Notes under the pieces: generated by a model
Databases searched by the model: none
What the model was told of the DNA's origin: nothing
Seen by the model: only the letters and a program-made list of their open reading frames with translations
Position numbers and translations under genes: made by a program
Source: Corallium rubrum
Taxonomy: Eukaryota > Cnidaria > Anthozoa > Scleralcyonacea > Coralliidae
Length of the DNA: 64,000 nt
Direction: 5' to 3'
Assembly (NCBI GenBank): GCA_964035015.1
Contig: OZ036008.1
Location: 10,031,192-10,095,191 of the forward strand
In this document: piece after piece, positions 25,291-37,815 of the stretch
Layout: the number at the start of each line of letters is the position of its first letter
How positions within the stretch are numbered: position 1 is the stretch's first letter

Positions 25291-25680
25291 GGGAGCACGG
25301 GTGGCGTGTGCTGTTAGCGCGCTGCCTCTCACCAAAAAGTTAAGCCCGGTTAGACGGGGTTAGTACTTGGATGGGTGGCCGCTTGGGAATGACCCCCTTA
25401 TCGGGCTTGGACTCATATGAGTAGAGTTGTAGTTGATCTCTCCTGTGCTTCGAGGGTTTTTCGCCGGGTTCTCCGGTTTTCCTCCCTCCATAAAATCAAC
25501 ACCTAACATCTTAGCTGTGATCCGTGGTCTGAACTGTGTCGTTGGCGGCTGCTTGGAGCGCCTATGATATGCCTCGACACGGCCACGTTGATCTGCGTCC
25601 TTCGCAATTCAGCCGCTGGCTGCAAGTAAGGATGATTAGCCACCTGTCCTTTATCCTTTATCGTCTAGGTTAGTGTATAG
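25291..25680 (+). mobile_element. 5S-rRNA-derived SINE (SINE3-like)
   Basis: The head holds the 5S internal promoter words agttaagccc and ttggatgggtg (boxes A and C), followed by the body gttctccggttttcctccct and ctcgacacggccacg. Not a working 5S gene: its 5' part does not match. Confidence 0.85.
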
Positions 25681-25734
25681 TCTTGAGAAAGAGTAGTGAC
25701 TAATATATAACGTCTGCACTATTAACCTAGACCA

Positions 25735-25970
25735 CAGTCAATCGAGATATGGTCTGGAAACTCAGCTTAAGTCTTTGGTCTATCTTTTTGTTCGCCTTTA
25801 TTCATTTTTGTGCACGGTCACTGAACACATTAATTGTATTTTAGTAAAATGAACGAATTGTCCAATAGCAACGTTTCAGTTCAAGTTCGTGCGGTTCAAC
25901 ATAAAATCACAGCTCATTATAGGAGCTTTGAAGTTTGCCGAGTTTCCAGACCATATCTCGATTGACTATG
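25735..25970. mobile_element. MITE, short copy of the AGTCAATCGAGATATGG family
   Basis: agtcaatcgagatatggtct and agaccatatctcgattgact at the ends. Sister copy at 34179-34476. Confidence 0.88.
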
Positions 25971-26300
25971 CATGCCTAGACAAGCAACTTTCACAAACAT
26001 CTACTAACATCTACTAGGTTCAAACAATTTACTTTATAAACGATAGTCTCTTTCCAGGCCTCTCCAATTTTTCAATGATTGAGAAATTGGTGAATGCCAC
26101 AGGGAAAACCTATATTGTACGTATAATCCCCGATATTTACCACATGCCATAGCTACAATTACGCAATAATGTCGTTCTAATAGTAATAGGCGAGTAACCA
26201 TGCCGATACATTCCATGTCAAATGGTAGGCCGGAAATAATTTCGCTGAAGCTATTTCCGAGCTCAGGCCGATATTTGTCGCCATCAGGATCAAGACCAAA

Positions 26301-27765
26301 ATAAAGTGCTGTGTAGGCAGTGTTTTAGATAGAGCAAAGTGAAAAGATCGTAAACTGCTGAGATTAGATTTAATAACAAAATACTGACGTTTCAAGCAGA
26401 GTCCTTCGTCAGAGTAAAATGTAGAGTGCTGTGTAGACAGTGTTTTGGATAGAGCAAAGTGAAAAGATGGTAAACTGCTGAGAATAGTTTTAATAATGAA
26501 ATACTGACGTTTCAAGCAGAGCCCTTCATCAGAGTAAAATGTAGAGTGCTATGTAGGCAGTGTTTTGGATGGAGCAAAGTGAAAAGATCGTAAACTGCTG
26601 AGAATAGTTTTGATAACGAAATACTGACGTTTCAAGCAGAGTCCTTCATCAGAGTAAAATGTAGAGTGTTGTGTAGGCAGTGTTTTAGATAGAGCAAAGT
26701 GAAAAGATCGTAAACTGCTGAGAATAGTTTTAATAACGAAATACTGACGTTTCAAGCGGAGCCCTTCATCAGAGTAAAAAGTAGAGTGCTGTGTAGACAG
26801 TGTTTTGGATAGAGCAAAGTGAAAAGATGGTAAACTGCTGAGAATAGTTTTGATAACGAAATACTGACGTCCTTCATCAGAGTAAAATGTAGAATGCTGT
26901 GTAGACAGTGTTTTAGATAGATCAAAGTAAAAAGATGGCAAACTGCTGAGAATAGTTTTGATAACGAAATACTGTCGTCCTTCATCAGAGTAAAATGTAG
27001 AATGCTATGTAGGCCGTGTTTTAGATAGAGCAAAGTGAAAAGATCGTAAACTGCTGAGAATAGTTTTGATAACGAAATACTGACGTCCTTCATCAGAGTA
27101 AAATGTAGAATGATGTGTATATAGGTCGTGTTTTAGATAGAGCAAAGTGAAAAGATGGTAAACTGCTGAGAATAGTTTTGATAACGAAATACTGACGTCC
27201 TTCATCAGAGTAAAATGTAGAATGATGTGTATATAAGTCGTGTTTTAGATAGAGCAAAGTGAAAAGATGGTAATTGCCGAGAAAATTTAGTAACGAAATA
27301 CTGACGTTTCAAACGGAGTCCTTCATCAGATTAAAATGTAGAGTGGTGCATGCGTAGGCATTATTTTAGAAAGAGCAAGGTCGTGTTTTAGATAGAGCAA
27401 AGTGAAAAGATGGTAAACTGCTGAGAATAGTTTTGATAACGAAATACTGACGTCCTTCATCAGAGTAAAATGTAGAATGATGTGTATATAAGTCGTGTTT
27501 TAGATAGAGCAAAGTGAAAAGATGGTAACTGCCGAGAAAATTTAGTAACGAAATACTGACGTTTCAAACGGAGTCCTTCATCAGATTAAAATGTAGAGTG
27601 GTGCATGCGTAGGCATTATTTTAGAAAGAGCAAAGTGAAAAGATGGTAAATTGCTGAGATTTTTAATAACGAAATACTGACGTTTCAAAGGAGTCCTTCA
27701 TCAGATTAAAAGTGTAGAGTGCTATGTAGGAAGTGTTTTAGAAAGAGAGAAGTGGTAAACTGTTT
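26301..27765 (-). repeat. Tandem array of ~120-bp F2 units with hammerhead-like motifs
   Basis: The unit start tagagtgctgtgta recurs at 26422, 26542, 26662 and 26782 (exact 120-bp steps); later units are shorter or rearranged. The minus-strand motif is intact in the first four or so units; in several later units a deletion removes hairpin and GAA (tgacgtccttcatcag). Confidence 0.92.
26505..26540 (-). ncRNA. Hammerhead-like motif, family F2 (representative)
   Basis: Minus strand: TACT, CTGATGA, extra A, GGGC-TCT-GCTT, GAA, AC/GT, C, AGTA. Outer helix UACU/AGUA is 4 bp and differs from F1, yet stays paired. Confidence 0.45.
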
Positions 27766-27830
27766 CCAAATATTTATCAAAAAATTCACAACGACAATTA
27801 TATACAAGAATTTATCCCATACTAAATTAG

Positions 27831-28560
27831 CCTTTACTAACGTGGGCTTTCCACTTGACAAGTAAAATGTCTGGCGTTAGACAAAGTAAAATACTGAAGT
27901 CCGCTTCGTTCTAAAATGAACGATACAGGATATAAATTGATCAAGTTCCTCTGTACGCATTTCTGAACTGACTTCCTTAACTTAATGTACTTAAGAAACT
28001 ATCTCTCTCTTGGAGTGTCGCCAGATACTTCACTTTTTACTTCAAAAACTCTTTTAGATTAAAAAATGTTCCCACTATCTTATGCCAGAACGATTGTCAC
28101 AGGAATAGGTCGTAATTTATGTAATCGTTAGACACAGACAAAACCCGTAGTCTTCAGACCAGCCAAACGTTCTAATTATCGGGTAGGGTGTCAAAACAAG
28201 GTCTCAAAATGACGTCACACCAACTGTTAGTATACTACAGTAGAACACAAATCAATTAAAATGTTTTATTTTTAAAATCGGCATCCTATTATTGTAATAT
28301 AGTTATGATTTGGATTAGAGGTTAGGATTAGGGTTAACATTTGGGATTAGGTTATATTAAGGGATACTTGTATGAAAATTTAGCCGAACTACCTAACTAC
28401 CCAGTTGTGACAGAGTGACAGAGAGAGAATATTAACACAATGTTTCTATCGTGGTGAGGAATTTAAATATAGCGTCGGAAAACGTATTAACTATGAATGA
28501 ATGGTGAATTATTTGAAAGTTAAAAGTTGACTTAAGCAATAATATTGCCATCCAACTCCC
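27831..28560. other. TCTGGCGTTAG-type MITE fragment, then unassigned sequence
   Basis: 27831-27960 has tctggcgttagacaaag; the remainder holds no recognisable gene. Confidence 0.5.
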
Positions 28561-28673
28561 ATCTGTGACAATATATAATATATACAATACATATATCTAT
28601 ATAATATATAATTATATATATGCAATACATATATACAAGACATATATACAATATATATATAACCATATATACA

Positions 28674-28724
<51 letters not shown>

Positions 28725-28800
28725 TGGGTGGGCTTACCTCAAAATGTTGAGTGCCGCAACTGTCAGTTTCACACTCAACATTTTGAGGTAAGCCTAAACT
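28561..28800. repeat. (TA)-rich tract and small palindrome
   Basis: AT dinucleotides at 28675-28722, then ggcttacctcaaaatgttga mirrored by tcaacattttgaggtaagcc. Confidence 0.85.
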
Positions 28801-29510
28801 ATACTATACTATATTCGCTCTACCTTTATGGTATTGAGCACTTTCCGATATTCAATGAACAAAATCACACGTGCTCGTTTATATATATATATATATATAC
28901 GTCTTCCTCCAACGATCTCTGTCCAACGGTTTATTGATGTTCTCGGAATTTACAACTTCCTTAGTCTTCCTAGTTCCTGTATACGGTGGCCCTAGCTGCT
29001 GACACGATCTGAGACGACTTAATTGCCAACATACACATCACGATTTTTAATTAATATTTGCCTAAGTATAGTTTACATATACATGGCATTTTCGTCACGA
29101 AAAGCAATTAGTGCATGTTCGTACACAATACAAGACGTTCGTACACAATACAAGACAGGCAAAGCTACCAAGGAAAAGAACCTTAATTCATAATTCATTT
29201 ATAACTCAGGCTCGTCTCAAACGTGGTACTTTTACCGTGTCGAATCTAGCAAAACTTGAACTAAATAAGAGATGCGACATTACATCATAGCCTGCGTCGA
29301 AATTTGAGAAACTTTTTGCGCCCACGTTATGCCGATACAAAAAAAGTCTTTTTGTTTGTGCTGTTGTTTCGATATGAGAGTCCTCAAGTTAAGTTTACGC
29401 CGTTGTGTTGACGTAAAAGTCCTTATATTTACGCCATTATGTCGACATAAAAGTCCTTTATATATTTATGCCCCGTTCACATGACGGTACCGAATTTGTA
29501 CGATCCTACC

Positions 29511-29898
29511 CAACCTCGTCCCCAGGGCCATTTGTGGGGGCTGGGCCAAGATGGCGGCCAAAAACAAAATGGCGGGAACAAATGGCCCTGGTGGAGGCTA
29601 GCTCAAAATGCGCAGTATATTGCGCATTTTATTAACCAGAACTCAGTTCTTTACACAGTAATTATACCTAATTACACCTAATTATTGCATGGTTTAAAAT
29701 ATAATTTCCCGTGCCGTGTGCAGGAACAACCGACAAGGTCAAAATACAATTTTTTTTTAAAAATACAAAATCAAACCGTCTGATTTACGCCATAAGCTCT
29801 TGACCAATCAGAGGCTGAGATAGCCTAGCCTCCACCAGGGCCATTTGTTCCCGCCATCTTGGCCCAGTTCCCTACAAATGGCCCTGGGTACGAGGTTG
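29511..29898. mobile_element. 388-bp MITE with CAACCTCGT ends and 9-10-bp target duplication
   Basis: caacctcgtccccagggcca and tggccctgggtacgaggttg are inverted; cgatcctacc is on both sides. The outer host looks like another GTTTACAC-type repeat (29468 onward). A 9-bp duplication would suit MULE-type transposition. Confidence 0.85.
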
Positions 29899-29908
29899 CG
29901 ATCCTACC

Positions 29909-31080
29909 TTCCGTTTACACGGGACACGAAACCGGACGAATTCGAGTACGGTTTAACCAGACGAATTCGAGACCCGAGAAATTCAGAATTCCGAATTTGT
30001 CCGGTAAACGCCAAAACCGGTCTAGATTTTGCACGGAAAGCGCGGTAGAGTATTGGAGATGAGAAGAATATCATATCCGCATAGGGTTACTAACATGACG
30101 TATATACTTCCCGGCAAAAGGCAATAAAACTCGCAAATCAGTATGGGTATAAGATTAGTCGGTCTACAATTCGTCCGGCACTGTGTAAACACTTCAAAAA
30201 AGAGCGCACGGCTCCGTGTAAACAATGTCTAGACTATCTACGCGAGGGTCCTCTCTTTGACGAATAAAATATAGTCTGTCCTTGGACAGAGTAAAATAAC
30301 CAGAATCCGTTTTTGGCCAGCTCAGCTATAGGAATGGGTTATGAGTTTTCATATTTCTGATAAAAATACGTGAAAATATGCGTCGTTTTCTTGTTCTCGA
30401 AGTTTGGGTGCGCCTAACGCAATCAGTGAAATCTCAATCTCACCTTTCTCGCTGTCGGAACTCGACATTCGAGTGATTCGACAGTAACAACTGACAAAAA
30501 TAGATGCCAAGATGGCGATAAGGCCTTCAGTGACAAGTGCAGTTTGCAAGCGGAAGAAGAAAAGACTGCTTGAAATACATACGAACGGTGCGTAAAATAC
30601 GCGGCGATAGCCGATTGTTTTGGCAGATTCTCGAGTTCCTTTCAATTTGGGACTAAGTTTCCTATTTCTTTTATAAAATAAAGTTGAAAAATTAACGCAA
30701 ATAAACATTTCTCATACAGTCAATATTTTCGTTTGCGTAAACGTTCACTTTAAAAAACAAAACTAAAGGCGATCACTGGTAAGCGCAGTAAATCGAGACA
30801 AAGTATAATAGTTTATATTCTCGGGTAAAATTGGCGGAGTCAAGCGACAGACAAGTACTTTGAATGTGAGAGAATTCGTCAGCAATTAAAGTGATTTTTG
30901 ACGCGAAAATAATCGGCTTTGGCCGATTAATCGGCCGATTATGTGTCATGATCGGCCACCGATTAATCGAATCGGCCGATCGGTATTTTTTGGTGATCGG
31001 TTCATCTCTAGTTATCTAAGTAGATTATGGAATACATTTTTTTTTTAAATGTTTTTTAATGTTTGAATAAGATTAAAGTG
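29909..31080. other. No gene recognised; repeat fragments
   Basis: 30240-30340 is a TCTGG-type MITE. 30900-31010 repeats cgattaatcgg words and ends gatcggttcatctctag, like the end of a hAT element. The frame at 30349-30708 (minus) has no support. Confidence 0.45.
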
Positions 31081-31089
31081 TGTTTACCA

Positions 31090-32030
31090 GCTTTAACGTC
31101 ACTCCTATCAGTTCAAGTATACTGAAAGTATGATGTGTTTACCTAAAGCTGTGCATGACACTGCTTTTAGAGTTTACTCTAGAATGCCATTAACTTACTA
31201 AATAGATTAAGGAACACAACAATTCATATTTAAATAAAGCCACACATTTAGACATCTCAAAAATTAAGCATATTGTAGACCACAGTAATTCGTGTTTAAA
31301 TACAGGTAAATCTCATATTTACATAAGCCTGTGACACAGCGTTTTGACTTTATTCAAGAATACCACATTAACTAAAGAGATTTAGTAAGACAATAATTCA
31401 TATTTGAATGAAATTAATCCACATATTTAAACATCTCAAAAATTAAGTTTATTGTAGACCACAGTAATTCGTGTTTAAGTACAGGTAAATCTTATAATAT
31501 TTACATAAAGCTTTGACACTGCGTTTTAAAATTTAGTCAAGAATGCCATATTAACTAAACACATTTAGTAAGACAATAATTCATGTTTGAATAAAATTAC
31601 AACATATTTAGACATCTCAAATATTGTAGACCACAGTAATTCGTGTTTAAATACAGGTAAATCTTATAATATTTATACATAAAGCCGTGTGACACCGTAT
31701 TTTGAGTTTATTCATGAATGCCATGTTAACTAAATCAGATTTAGCAAGACAATAATTCATGTTTGAATAAAATTAAACCATGTTTAGAGACAGTAATTCG
31801 TGTTAAAAATAAAACAACTAATTCTTGTAATATTTATATAAAGCTGCATTTGACACTGCGTTTAAAAATCAATTCAAGAATGTTATATTAACTAAATAGA
31901 TTTAGCAAGACAATAATTCATGTTATAAAATAAAATTAAACCATATTTAGGAATCCCAAATATTGTAGACCACAGTAATTCGTGTTTAAATACAGGTAAA
32001 TCTTATAATATTTACATAAAGCTGATTCAA
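31090..32030. repeat. Tandem satellite, about five units of 155-185 bp
   Basis: accacagtaattcgtgttta followed by acaggtaaatct recurs at about 31280, 31460, 31635, 31790 and 31970; between are gacactgcgttt and caataattcatgtttgaata. Confidence 0.88.
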
Positions 32031-33190
32031 GCTTTTTAAAATGCAAAATATTGTTCAGGATACCATGTGATTTCACGGATCTGATGTATTTCCGTTCTTT
32101 AAAATAGCGTAAATGCCTAACGTGAATAAAATCGTCTGGGGTTTACTTAAAGACGTAAGAAACAGGACGTTCATTTGACGAAACAGAGAGTTGGAAAAAA
32201 GCTGCGGGTATGCGGGTACCACCCGGAGGAAGGTTTACTTTAGTGAGGAAAGTTTAAAGTGAAAACACGTGAAACAACACATTCGGTAATCTGAGAAAGT
32301 TACAACTGGCCAAGCAAGGTGTCGAGAAGAAAAGCGATTTGCAGCAAAACATTGACTAACCAACAATTATGCAGCACTGGCAGTGGCAGCAGTTACATGT
32401 GTGAGACATGTACGCTGATGTCTGCTGTGATGTCTGTATCTTCGCAGCAGTCGAGGGTAGTTAGTAGGCTGTCAGTCAGCAGTGGTCAGTTATTAGTAGC
32501 TACTGTAGTATGTCAAAGATTACCTATATAGCAAAACCAAGGTACTGTAAAAGTCACGCAGTATTTATGAACGTTGCAAAACACAAAATTCTCGCTATAT
32601 ATTTTGAGGAAGGTTATCTAAACTTAAAAACCCATCCGGAGGAAGTTGAATACTTTTTCCAACTCTGACGAAACAGGACGTTCATTTGACGAACCAAGTC
32701 ATTTGACCTTACAGACAAAGGAAAAAGAGAATTACTAATAAAGGGGTACACTCACTGATCGTTATACAGAAGCAAGGAAACAAAAAACCACAAAAGATGT
32801 TACTTTGTCATTTCAAAAGTACTGTCAAATAAAACAAACTTAATTTCCGTTTCATAAGCACTTTAAGTGAGTTATAGATAACGGGGGCCCGCATACACTA
32901 CTAAAATAAAGAAACTGACATAAAATTACAGATAAAATTATTGAAAGAATACAACTTCTCAGCAGCAGAAATGTCTGCCAGTAGTCCTACAATTAGGACA
33001 CACATGCAGTCTTCCACATTCCCACTCTATTACTGTCGGAGATGATAGAACTTTTATTTAACCACGCTAACCCCGTCAACCGAAGCTGATTTCCACAATG
33101 GGCGTGTAAAAAAGAACTACAGAAGTATAACATTTAAAGCTATTTACAAAATATGAGATATAGTGTCAAATAAGTAACATAATTTATGAA
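32031..33190. other. No gene recognised
   Basis: A short direct or inverted pair (gaaacaggacgttcatttga at 32160 and 32670) may be the edges of one element; otherwise unassigned. Confidence 0.4.
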
Positions 33191-33191
33191 T

Positions 33192-33322
33192 AAGTTTTGT
33201 GGAAACACCACGTAAAATATTTCTTTGCTAAGCTTTTTCATAAATATTGCTCTGATGAAGGCCTGAGTCAACAGGCCGAAAGTTAGCAAAGAAATATTTT
33301 ACGTGGTGTTTCCACAAAACTT
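33192..33322. mobile_element. Fold-back element F4 with hammerhead-like motif
   Basis: aagttttgtggaaacaccac and gtggtgtttccacaaaactt are terminal inverted repeats. A second copy at 50.16-50.49 kb is broken by a minisatellite. Confidence 0.85.
33247..33289 (+). ncRNA. Hammerhead-like motif, family F4
   Basis: TTGCT, CTGATGA, extra A, GGCCTG-AGTCAA-CAGGCC (6-bp hairpin), GAA, AGTT, AGCAA. Outer helix UUGCU/AGCAA is 5 bp. The spacer between GAA and the outer helix is one base shorter than in the other families. Confidence 0.45.
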
Positions 33323-33559
33323 ATTTATATTACTTTATCGCCATGAAAACGTTCAAAGAATTAATAATTTATGAGTAAGTAATCTATTTACAGGGTTTTT
33401 TGATTTTATATGTTGTTACTAGACAGTGTCTAGCTTAGTAAAATGGAATTTGTACAACTGAGTTTTAAAGGAAGGCAAAGTAGCTGACTATAACGAATTA
33501 CAAGTAGTAAGTTATCTCGCGACCGAGGAAAGAGGAAAAAATTTCGTTACAGGAGTGGA

Positions 33560-33840
33560 CAGGGGTGTTGGTTGCACAGTGGTTAGCGCACGTGCCTTTC
33601 ACCTCTGCCACCCGGGTTCAATTCCTGTTCTCAGCAGTTATCTGATTAAAATTTCACCTTGGCCGCGTGTGAGAAGAGTGCTTCTAGTTTGACTCTACCA
33701 AACATCGGCAGGTTTCCTCCGGGTACTCCAGTTTCCTCCTGTAGAAACACTGGACCAAATGAGGGGTGGCCCTTACTGGACCTCTATAGGGAGAACAGTT
33801 AGCTATTAACTGATAGAGCTATCCAGTATAAATAAGATTA
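33560..33840 (+). mobile_element. tRNA-derived SINE
   Basis: Head with A-box-like ttgcacagtggttagc and B box gggttcaattcc, then a body shared (inverted) with 6990-7165. Confidence 0.8.
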
Positions 33841-34178
33841 GTTTAGTTTATCAACAATAAACCAGCATTTTTCGTGACACGAGCTATTGGCTGGTTAACC
33901 GGGACAGGTGCACACATAATAGATTGGCGTTTTTTCAGAGTAGGATAGTTCAGTTGTAACCAACTATATACTTCTTGTCACGCACGTCTACTTTCGTTAC
34001 CATGGTAATATTCCACCGAGCTGGATGAACACGTGATGTTGAGTTCAGTTGCCAACATGTACTCACGTAATGAGTTATTTTGAATATCGATGGAAGGTTG
34101 TTTTTATTAATCAAAATGTTTAGGATCGTAAACAATAAACCGCATATAGAAAACAACATATAGATCCCTCACGAACAC

Positions 34179-34476
34179 CATAGTCAATCGAGATATGGTC
34201 TGGAAACTCAGCTGAAGTCTTTGGTCTATCTTTTTGTTCGCCTTTATGCATTTTTGTGCACGGTGTACGGTCACTGAACACATTGTATTTTAGTATAATG
34301 AACGAATTGTCCAATAGCAACGTTTCAGGTCAGTCACTCAACCGTGCTATTTAAATATTAATAAACCTAAAACAAAGGATGTGCACGGTGTAAGGCACGG
34401 TTCAACATAAAATCACAGCTCATTATAGGCTCTTTGAAGTCTGCCGAGTTTCCAGACCATATCTCGATTGACTATG
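34179..34476. mobile_element. MITE, long copy of the AGTCAATCGAGATATGG family
   Basis: Same ends as 25735-25970 but about 60 bp longer (extra block with gctatttaaatattaataaa). The shorter copy is probably an internal deletion. Confidence 0.88.
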
Positions 34477-34969
34477 CGAACACGTTCTTCTACATAATTA
34501 TATAACAAAGAAATCCAGACTAGTTGGGGTTTTTCCATAAAAATCGTGTTCTTCCCCCTTCCCCTATCCAAAATTCAAAAAAGAAGGGGGAAACAGAAAA
34601 ACGCAATTTCAAATTACTTTCGTCGTCTGTAAGTATAGAAGTATAGGGATCTCGCCTTCAAAATTAAATAAAAGAATTCTTCTTGCAAAACAAAGAGAAT
34701 GAATATTGTTTAGTCCCGAGTGTATATAATCTCAACACCATCCTAGTTCTTTATACAACGCCACTTCGAACATTTTCAATCACGTCTTCAGCTCACCAAA
34801 AAATGAGAACTGCATATGCAACTCAAGATTGAGCTGAAAACTATACAATCATTATAACCAAGTACTAGGGCGTTTTGAAAGTTATTAAATTAGCTTCAAA
34901 TATGAAATCTAATAAGCAGTTAACTGTGATTTTTTTAAATTGCAAAATTTATCATACTCTTTAAAGAGA

Positions 34970-35080
34970 TAGTTTATAACTTATTCCTGTCCGAGGGCTT
35001 CCCCAGAGGTGAATAAAATCGTCTGGCGTTAGCCAGAATAAAATACTAAAGACTGATTCGGACAGGAAAGAGTTAAGGTC
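34970..35080. mobile_element. TCTGGCGTTAG-type MITE
   Basis: aacttattcctgtccgagg...cgtctggcgttagccaga...ttcggacaggaaagagtt: inverted ends around one satellite word. A diverged copy is at 35515-35605. Confidence 0.75.
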
Positions 35081-35135
35081 CATCATAGAATAGTTACGTG
35101 ACCTGACATACGCATAGCAGATATCAGAGAACTAG

Positions 35136-35275
<140 letters not shown>

Positions 35276-35666
35276 CTTTAAGGTAATACGACTTTAAGGT
35301 AACTATTCTTCATGCTTTGTATTTTGCTCTATCTATACGGTATTGAGCACTCTTTAACATTTCGTGAACCAAAACTTACTTGAGCAAAACTATGAGTAGC
35401 GCCGTCAAGCATTTGGGGGTGTGCGGATTTTCGACTTCCCAGAACATGCCATCGTCATCATTAAAAAAATATAATGACCTAATATAACGTCAGTTCAGAG
35501 TCTTGACAAGTGGTTCTTAGACCTCATTCCTGTCTGGGGGCTTCCCCATAGGTGAACGAAACCAGAACAAAATACTAAAAGTTAAGATCAAATTGGACAA
35601 AAAATAGTTAAGCCTCAAGATATGTCTTGTCCTATATGATTATCGTTTAGGTTTTTATCAAGAATT

Positions 35667-36468
35667 ACCGTAGAATCCCGAAAGTAGCGGCCCCCCTTAC
35701 TTTCGGTTTTATCCGCTGTTGAGGGCCACTACTTACGGGGGGCCGCTACTTATGGGGGGCCGCTACTTACGAGGGGCCGCTACTTTCGGGGGGCCGCTAC
35801 TTACGAGGGGCCGCTACTTACGGGGGGCCGCTACTTATGGGAGGCCGCTACTTTCGGGGGGCCGCTACTTATGGGGGGCCGCTACTTTCGAGGGGCCGCT
35901 ACTTTCGAGGGGCCGCTACTTATGGGGGGCCGCTACTTTCGAGGGGCCGCTACTTTCGAGGGGCCGCTACTTTCGAGGGGCCGCTACTTACGAGGGGCCG
36001 CTACTTTCGAGGGGCCGCTACTTTCGAGGGGCCGCTACTTATGGGGGGCCGCTACTTACGAGGGGCCGCTACTTTCGAGGGGCCGCTACTTTCGAGGGGC
36101 CGCTACTTTCGGGGGGCCGCTACTTATGGGGGGCCGCTACTTACGAGGGGCCGCTACTTTCGGGTGGTAAAATACGTTAACGTACTGTGGGAGTATTCTT
36201 CTTTGTTCCTTCCTATATACCACATTTAATATGCTTTAGTTTTTCCTTATGCCATTTCAACTCTGATTGTTATACACTTTGGTACGTTGATAGTTGAAAC
36301 TTAACACTTTCGAGTTAATCAAGCGATGACTTTGGGGCCGCTACTTACGGAGGGCCGCTACTTTCGGAAATTTTGTAGACATCTCAAATTTGTCGCTACT
36401 TTCGGGGGGACGCTACTTTCGGGGGGACGCTACTTTCGGGTGGGGCGCTACTTTCGGGATTCTACGGT
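35667..36468. mobile_element. MITE filled by a 17-bp array related to its own ends
   Basis: accgtagaatcccgaaagta and tactttcgggattctacggt are the ends. Inside, ccgctacttwcgrgggg repeats about 27 times at 35.74-36.17 kb and again near 36.34-36.45; the unit contains the terminal words gctactttcg. Confidence 0.9.
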
Positions 36469-36870
36469 ATTCGGGAGTGTAAGAAGTTATATAATCAAGA
36501 AAAATTGTGAGTCTGGTAAATTTATATTTAAAAACCAGTTTATGCAGTGCCGCATAAACCGTGACTTCAAGCCAAAGCCTTCTAGCTTAGAAACCAACCA
36601 GCAATGGTCACCGTAAACCTGCATGGTTCTCGTATGCCGGCGACATCTCCTGTCATCTCCCGATTGTATGTCATCTCCCGATTATCCCGCCAAAATGCCG
36701 TCATGCCGGCTGTAGGATGTAATCAAAACATTCATGGTATTCAAAAATTTATATCAGGGAATAACAATTTATGAGTTTGTGGTCGTTATGCTTGTAGAAT
36801 CATAGGCTAGAGAGTAGAGAACGCTTGTGTACTGTTTAATATTCAGCCGCTGAAGGCCTTTGCAAGTCTA

Positions 36871-37100
36871 AAGGCTGAGACACACCGGACGTGAAACCGT
36901 AACGCGACGCGATTTTCCCGTTTTTGAAAGCGAATAAAATTACCCTAGAAGTGAACATTTGGAGGTTTTGTATGCACTAGAATCAGCAAGTTATCCTGTC
37001 ATTATTATGTTATCAAGCTTCTCATGAGGGACGAATTTATTCGGTTCCGAAATTACAAAAATCGCGTCACACGGTTTCCCATCCGGTGTGTCTCGCCCTT
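36871..37100. mobile_element. 230-bp MITE
   Basis: Ends aaggctgagacacaccgg and ccggtgtgtctcgccctt are inverted; inner cgcgacgcgatttt and aaaatcgcgtcacacgg pair imperfectly. Confidence 0.8.
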
Positions 37101-37456
37101 AATTGTTGCATCTTTCGCAACAGGTCGCAAATTGAGTCTTAAAATATAAATTGATCGCACACTTTCCTTCAGTATATTATACGTCAATATGTCATTCAAT
37201 TAATTACAAGTAAATGCAAAATATTCTCAGGATAGCTTATAATATTAGTATATACCTCCTTCTCATCCACTAAATCAGACGGTCGGGTCCTTTGGCTAGG
37301 GAACACAAAATTGTCAGGCGTTAGTACCAATAGATATAGAATGTAAAAATACTACCTAGAAACCTCACTCGAAGAGGGAAAGGCATAGCCTATAAGATAG
37401 TTTAACTCTTTGTCTGCCAGTTCGTTTTTAAACCAAGCAGGCTTTATAGTATTTTA

Positions 37457-37545
37457 ATATAGTAAGGTTAGATATACTGCCGAAACAGAGAACGTAGGAG
37501 TCTAACGTTTCGAGCGAAGGCCCTTCGTCAGAGAGAAACGTGGTA
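37457..37545 (-). mobile_element. Half of an F1 element with intact motif
   Basis: Minus-strand hammerhead-like motif at 37501-37534 next to tactgccgaaacagagaacg. Followed by several diverged TCTGG-type MITE pieces to 37815. Confidence 0.75.
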
Positions 37546-37815
37546 TTAGTATTTTACTTAGATCTCGTCCCTCGAGGGGCAGACTTGATCCAAGTCTATA
37601 TTTTACTCTGGTCTAATGTCAGACGTAGTATTTACTCTGTCTAATGCCAGACGTTTTTACTTGTTAATAGTATTTTACTCCGTCTAATGCCAGACGTTTT
37701 TACTTGTCAAATGGAGAACGCTCCGTAGTGGAGGACAAGTCTTTAATATTTTATTCTGGCTAACGCCAGACGATTCTATTCAGCATGGGGAGAGGTCCAG
37801 GCCTCAAAGTGTTAA

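Noticed and set aside
25320-25400. Functional 5S rRNA gene
   Set aside because: Only the internal promoter half resembles 5S; the 5' third does not, and the same unit recurs with a SINE body.
26177-27205. Leu/Ser/His-rich minus-strand ORFs with repeated sequence
   Set aside because: They are translations of the 120-bp F2 units; their periodicity is that of the non-coding repeat.
30349-30708. 119-codon minus-strand gene
   Set aside because: No convincing domain, promoter or splice pattern; it lies in repeat-rich DNA.
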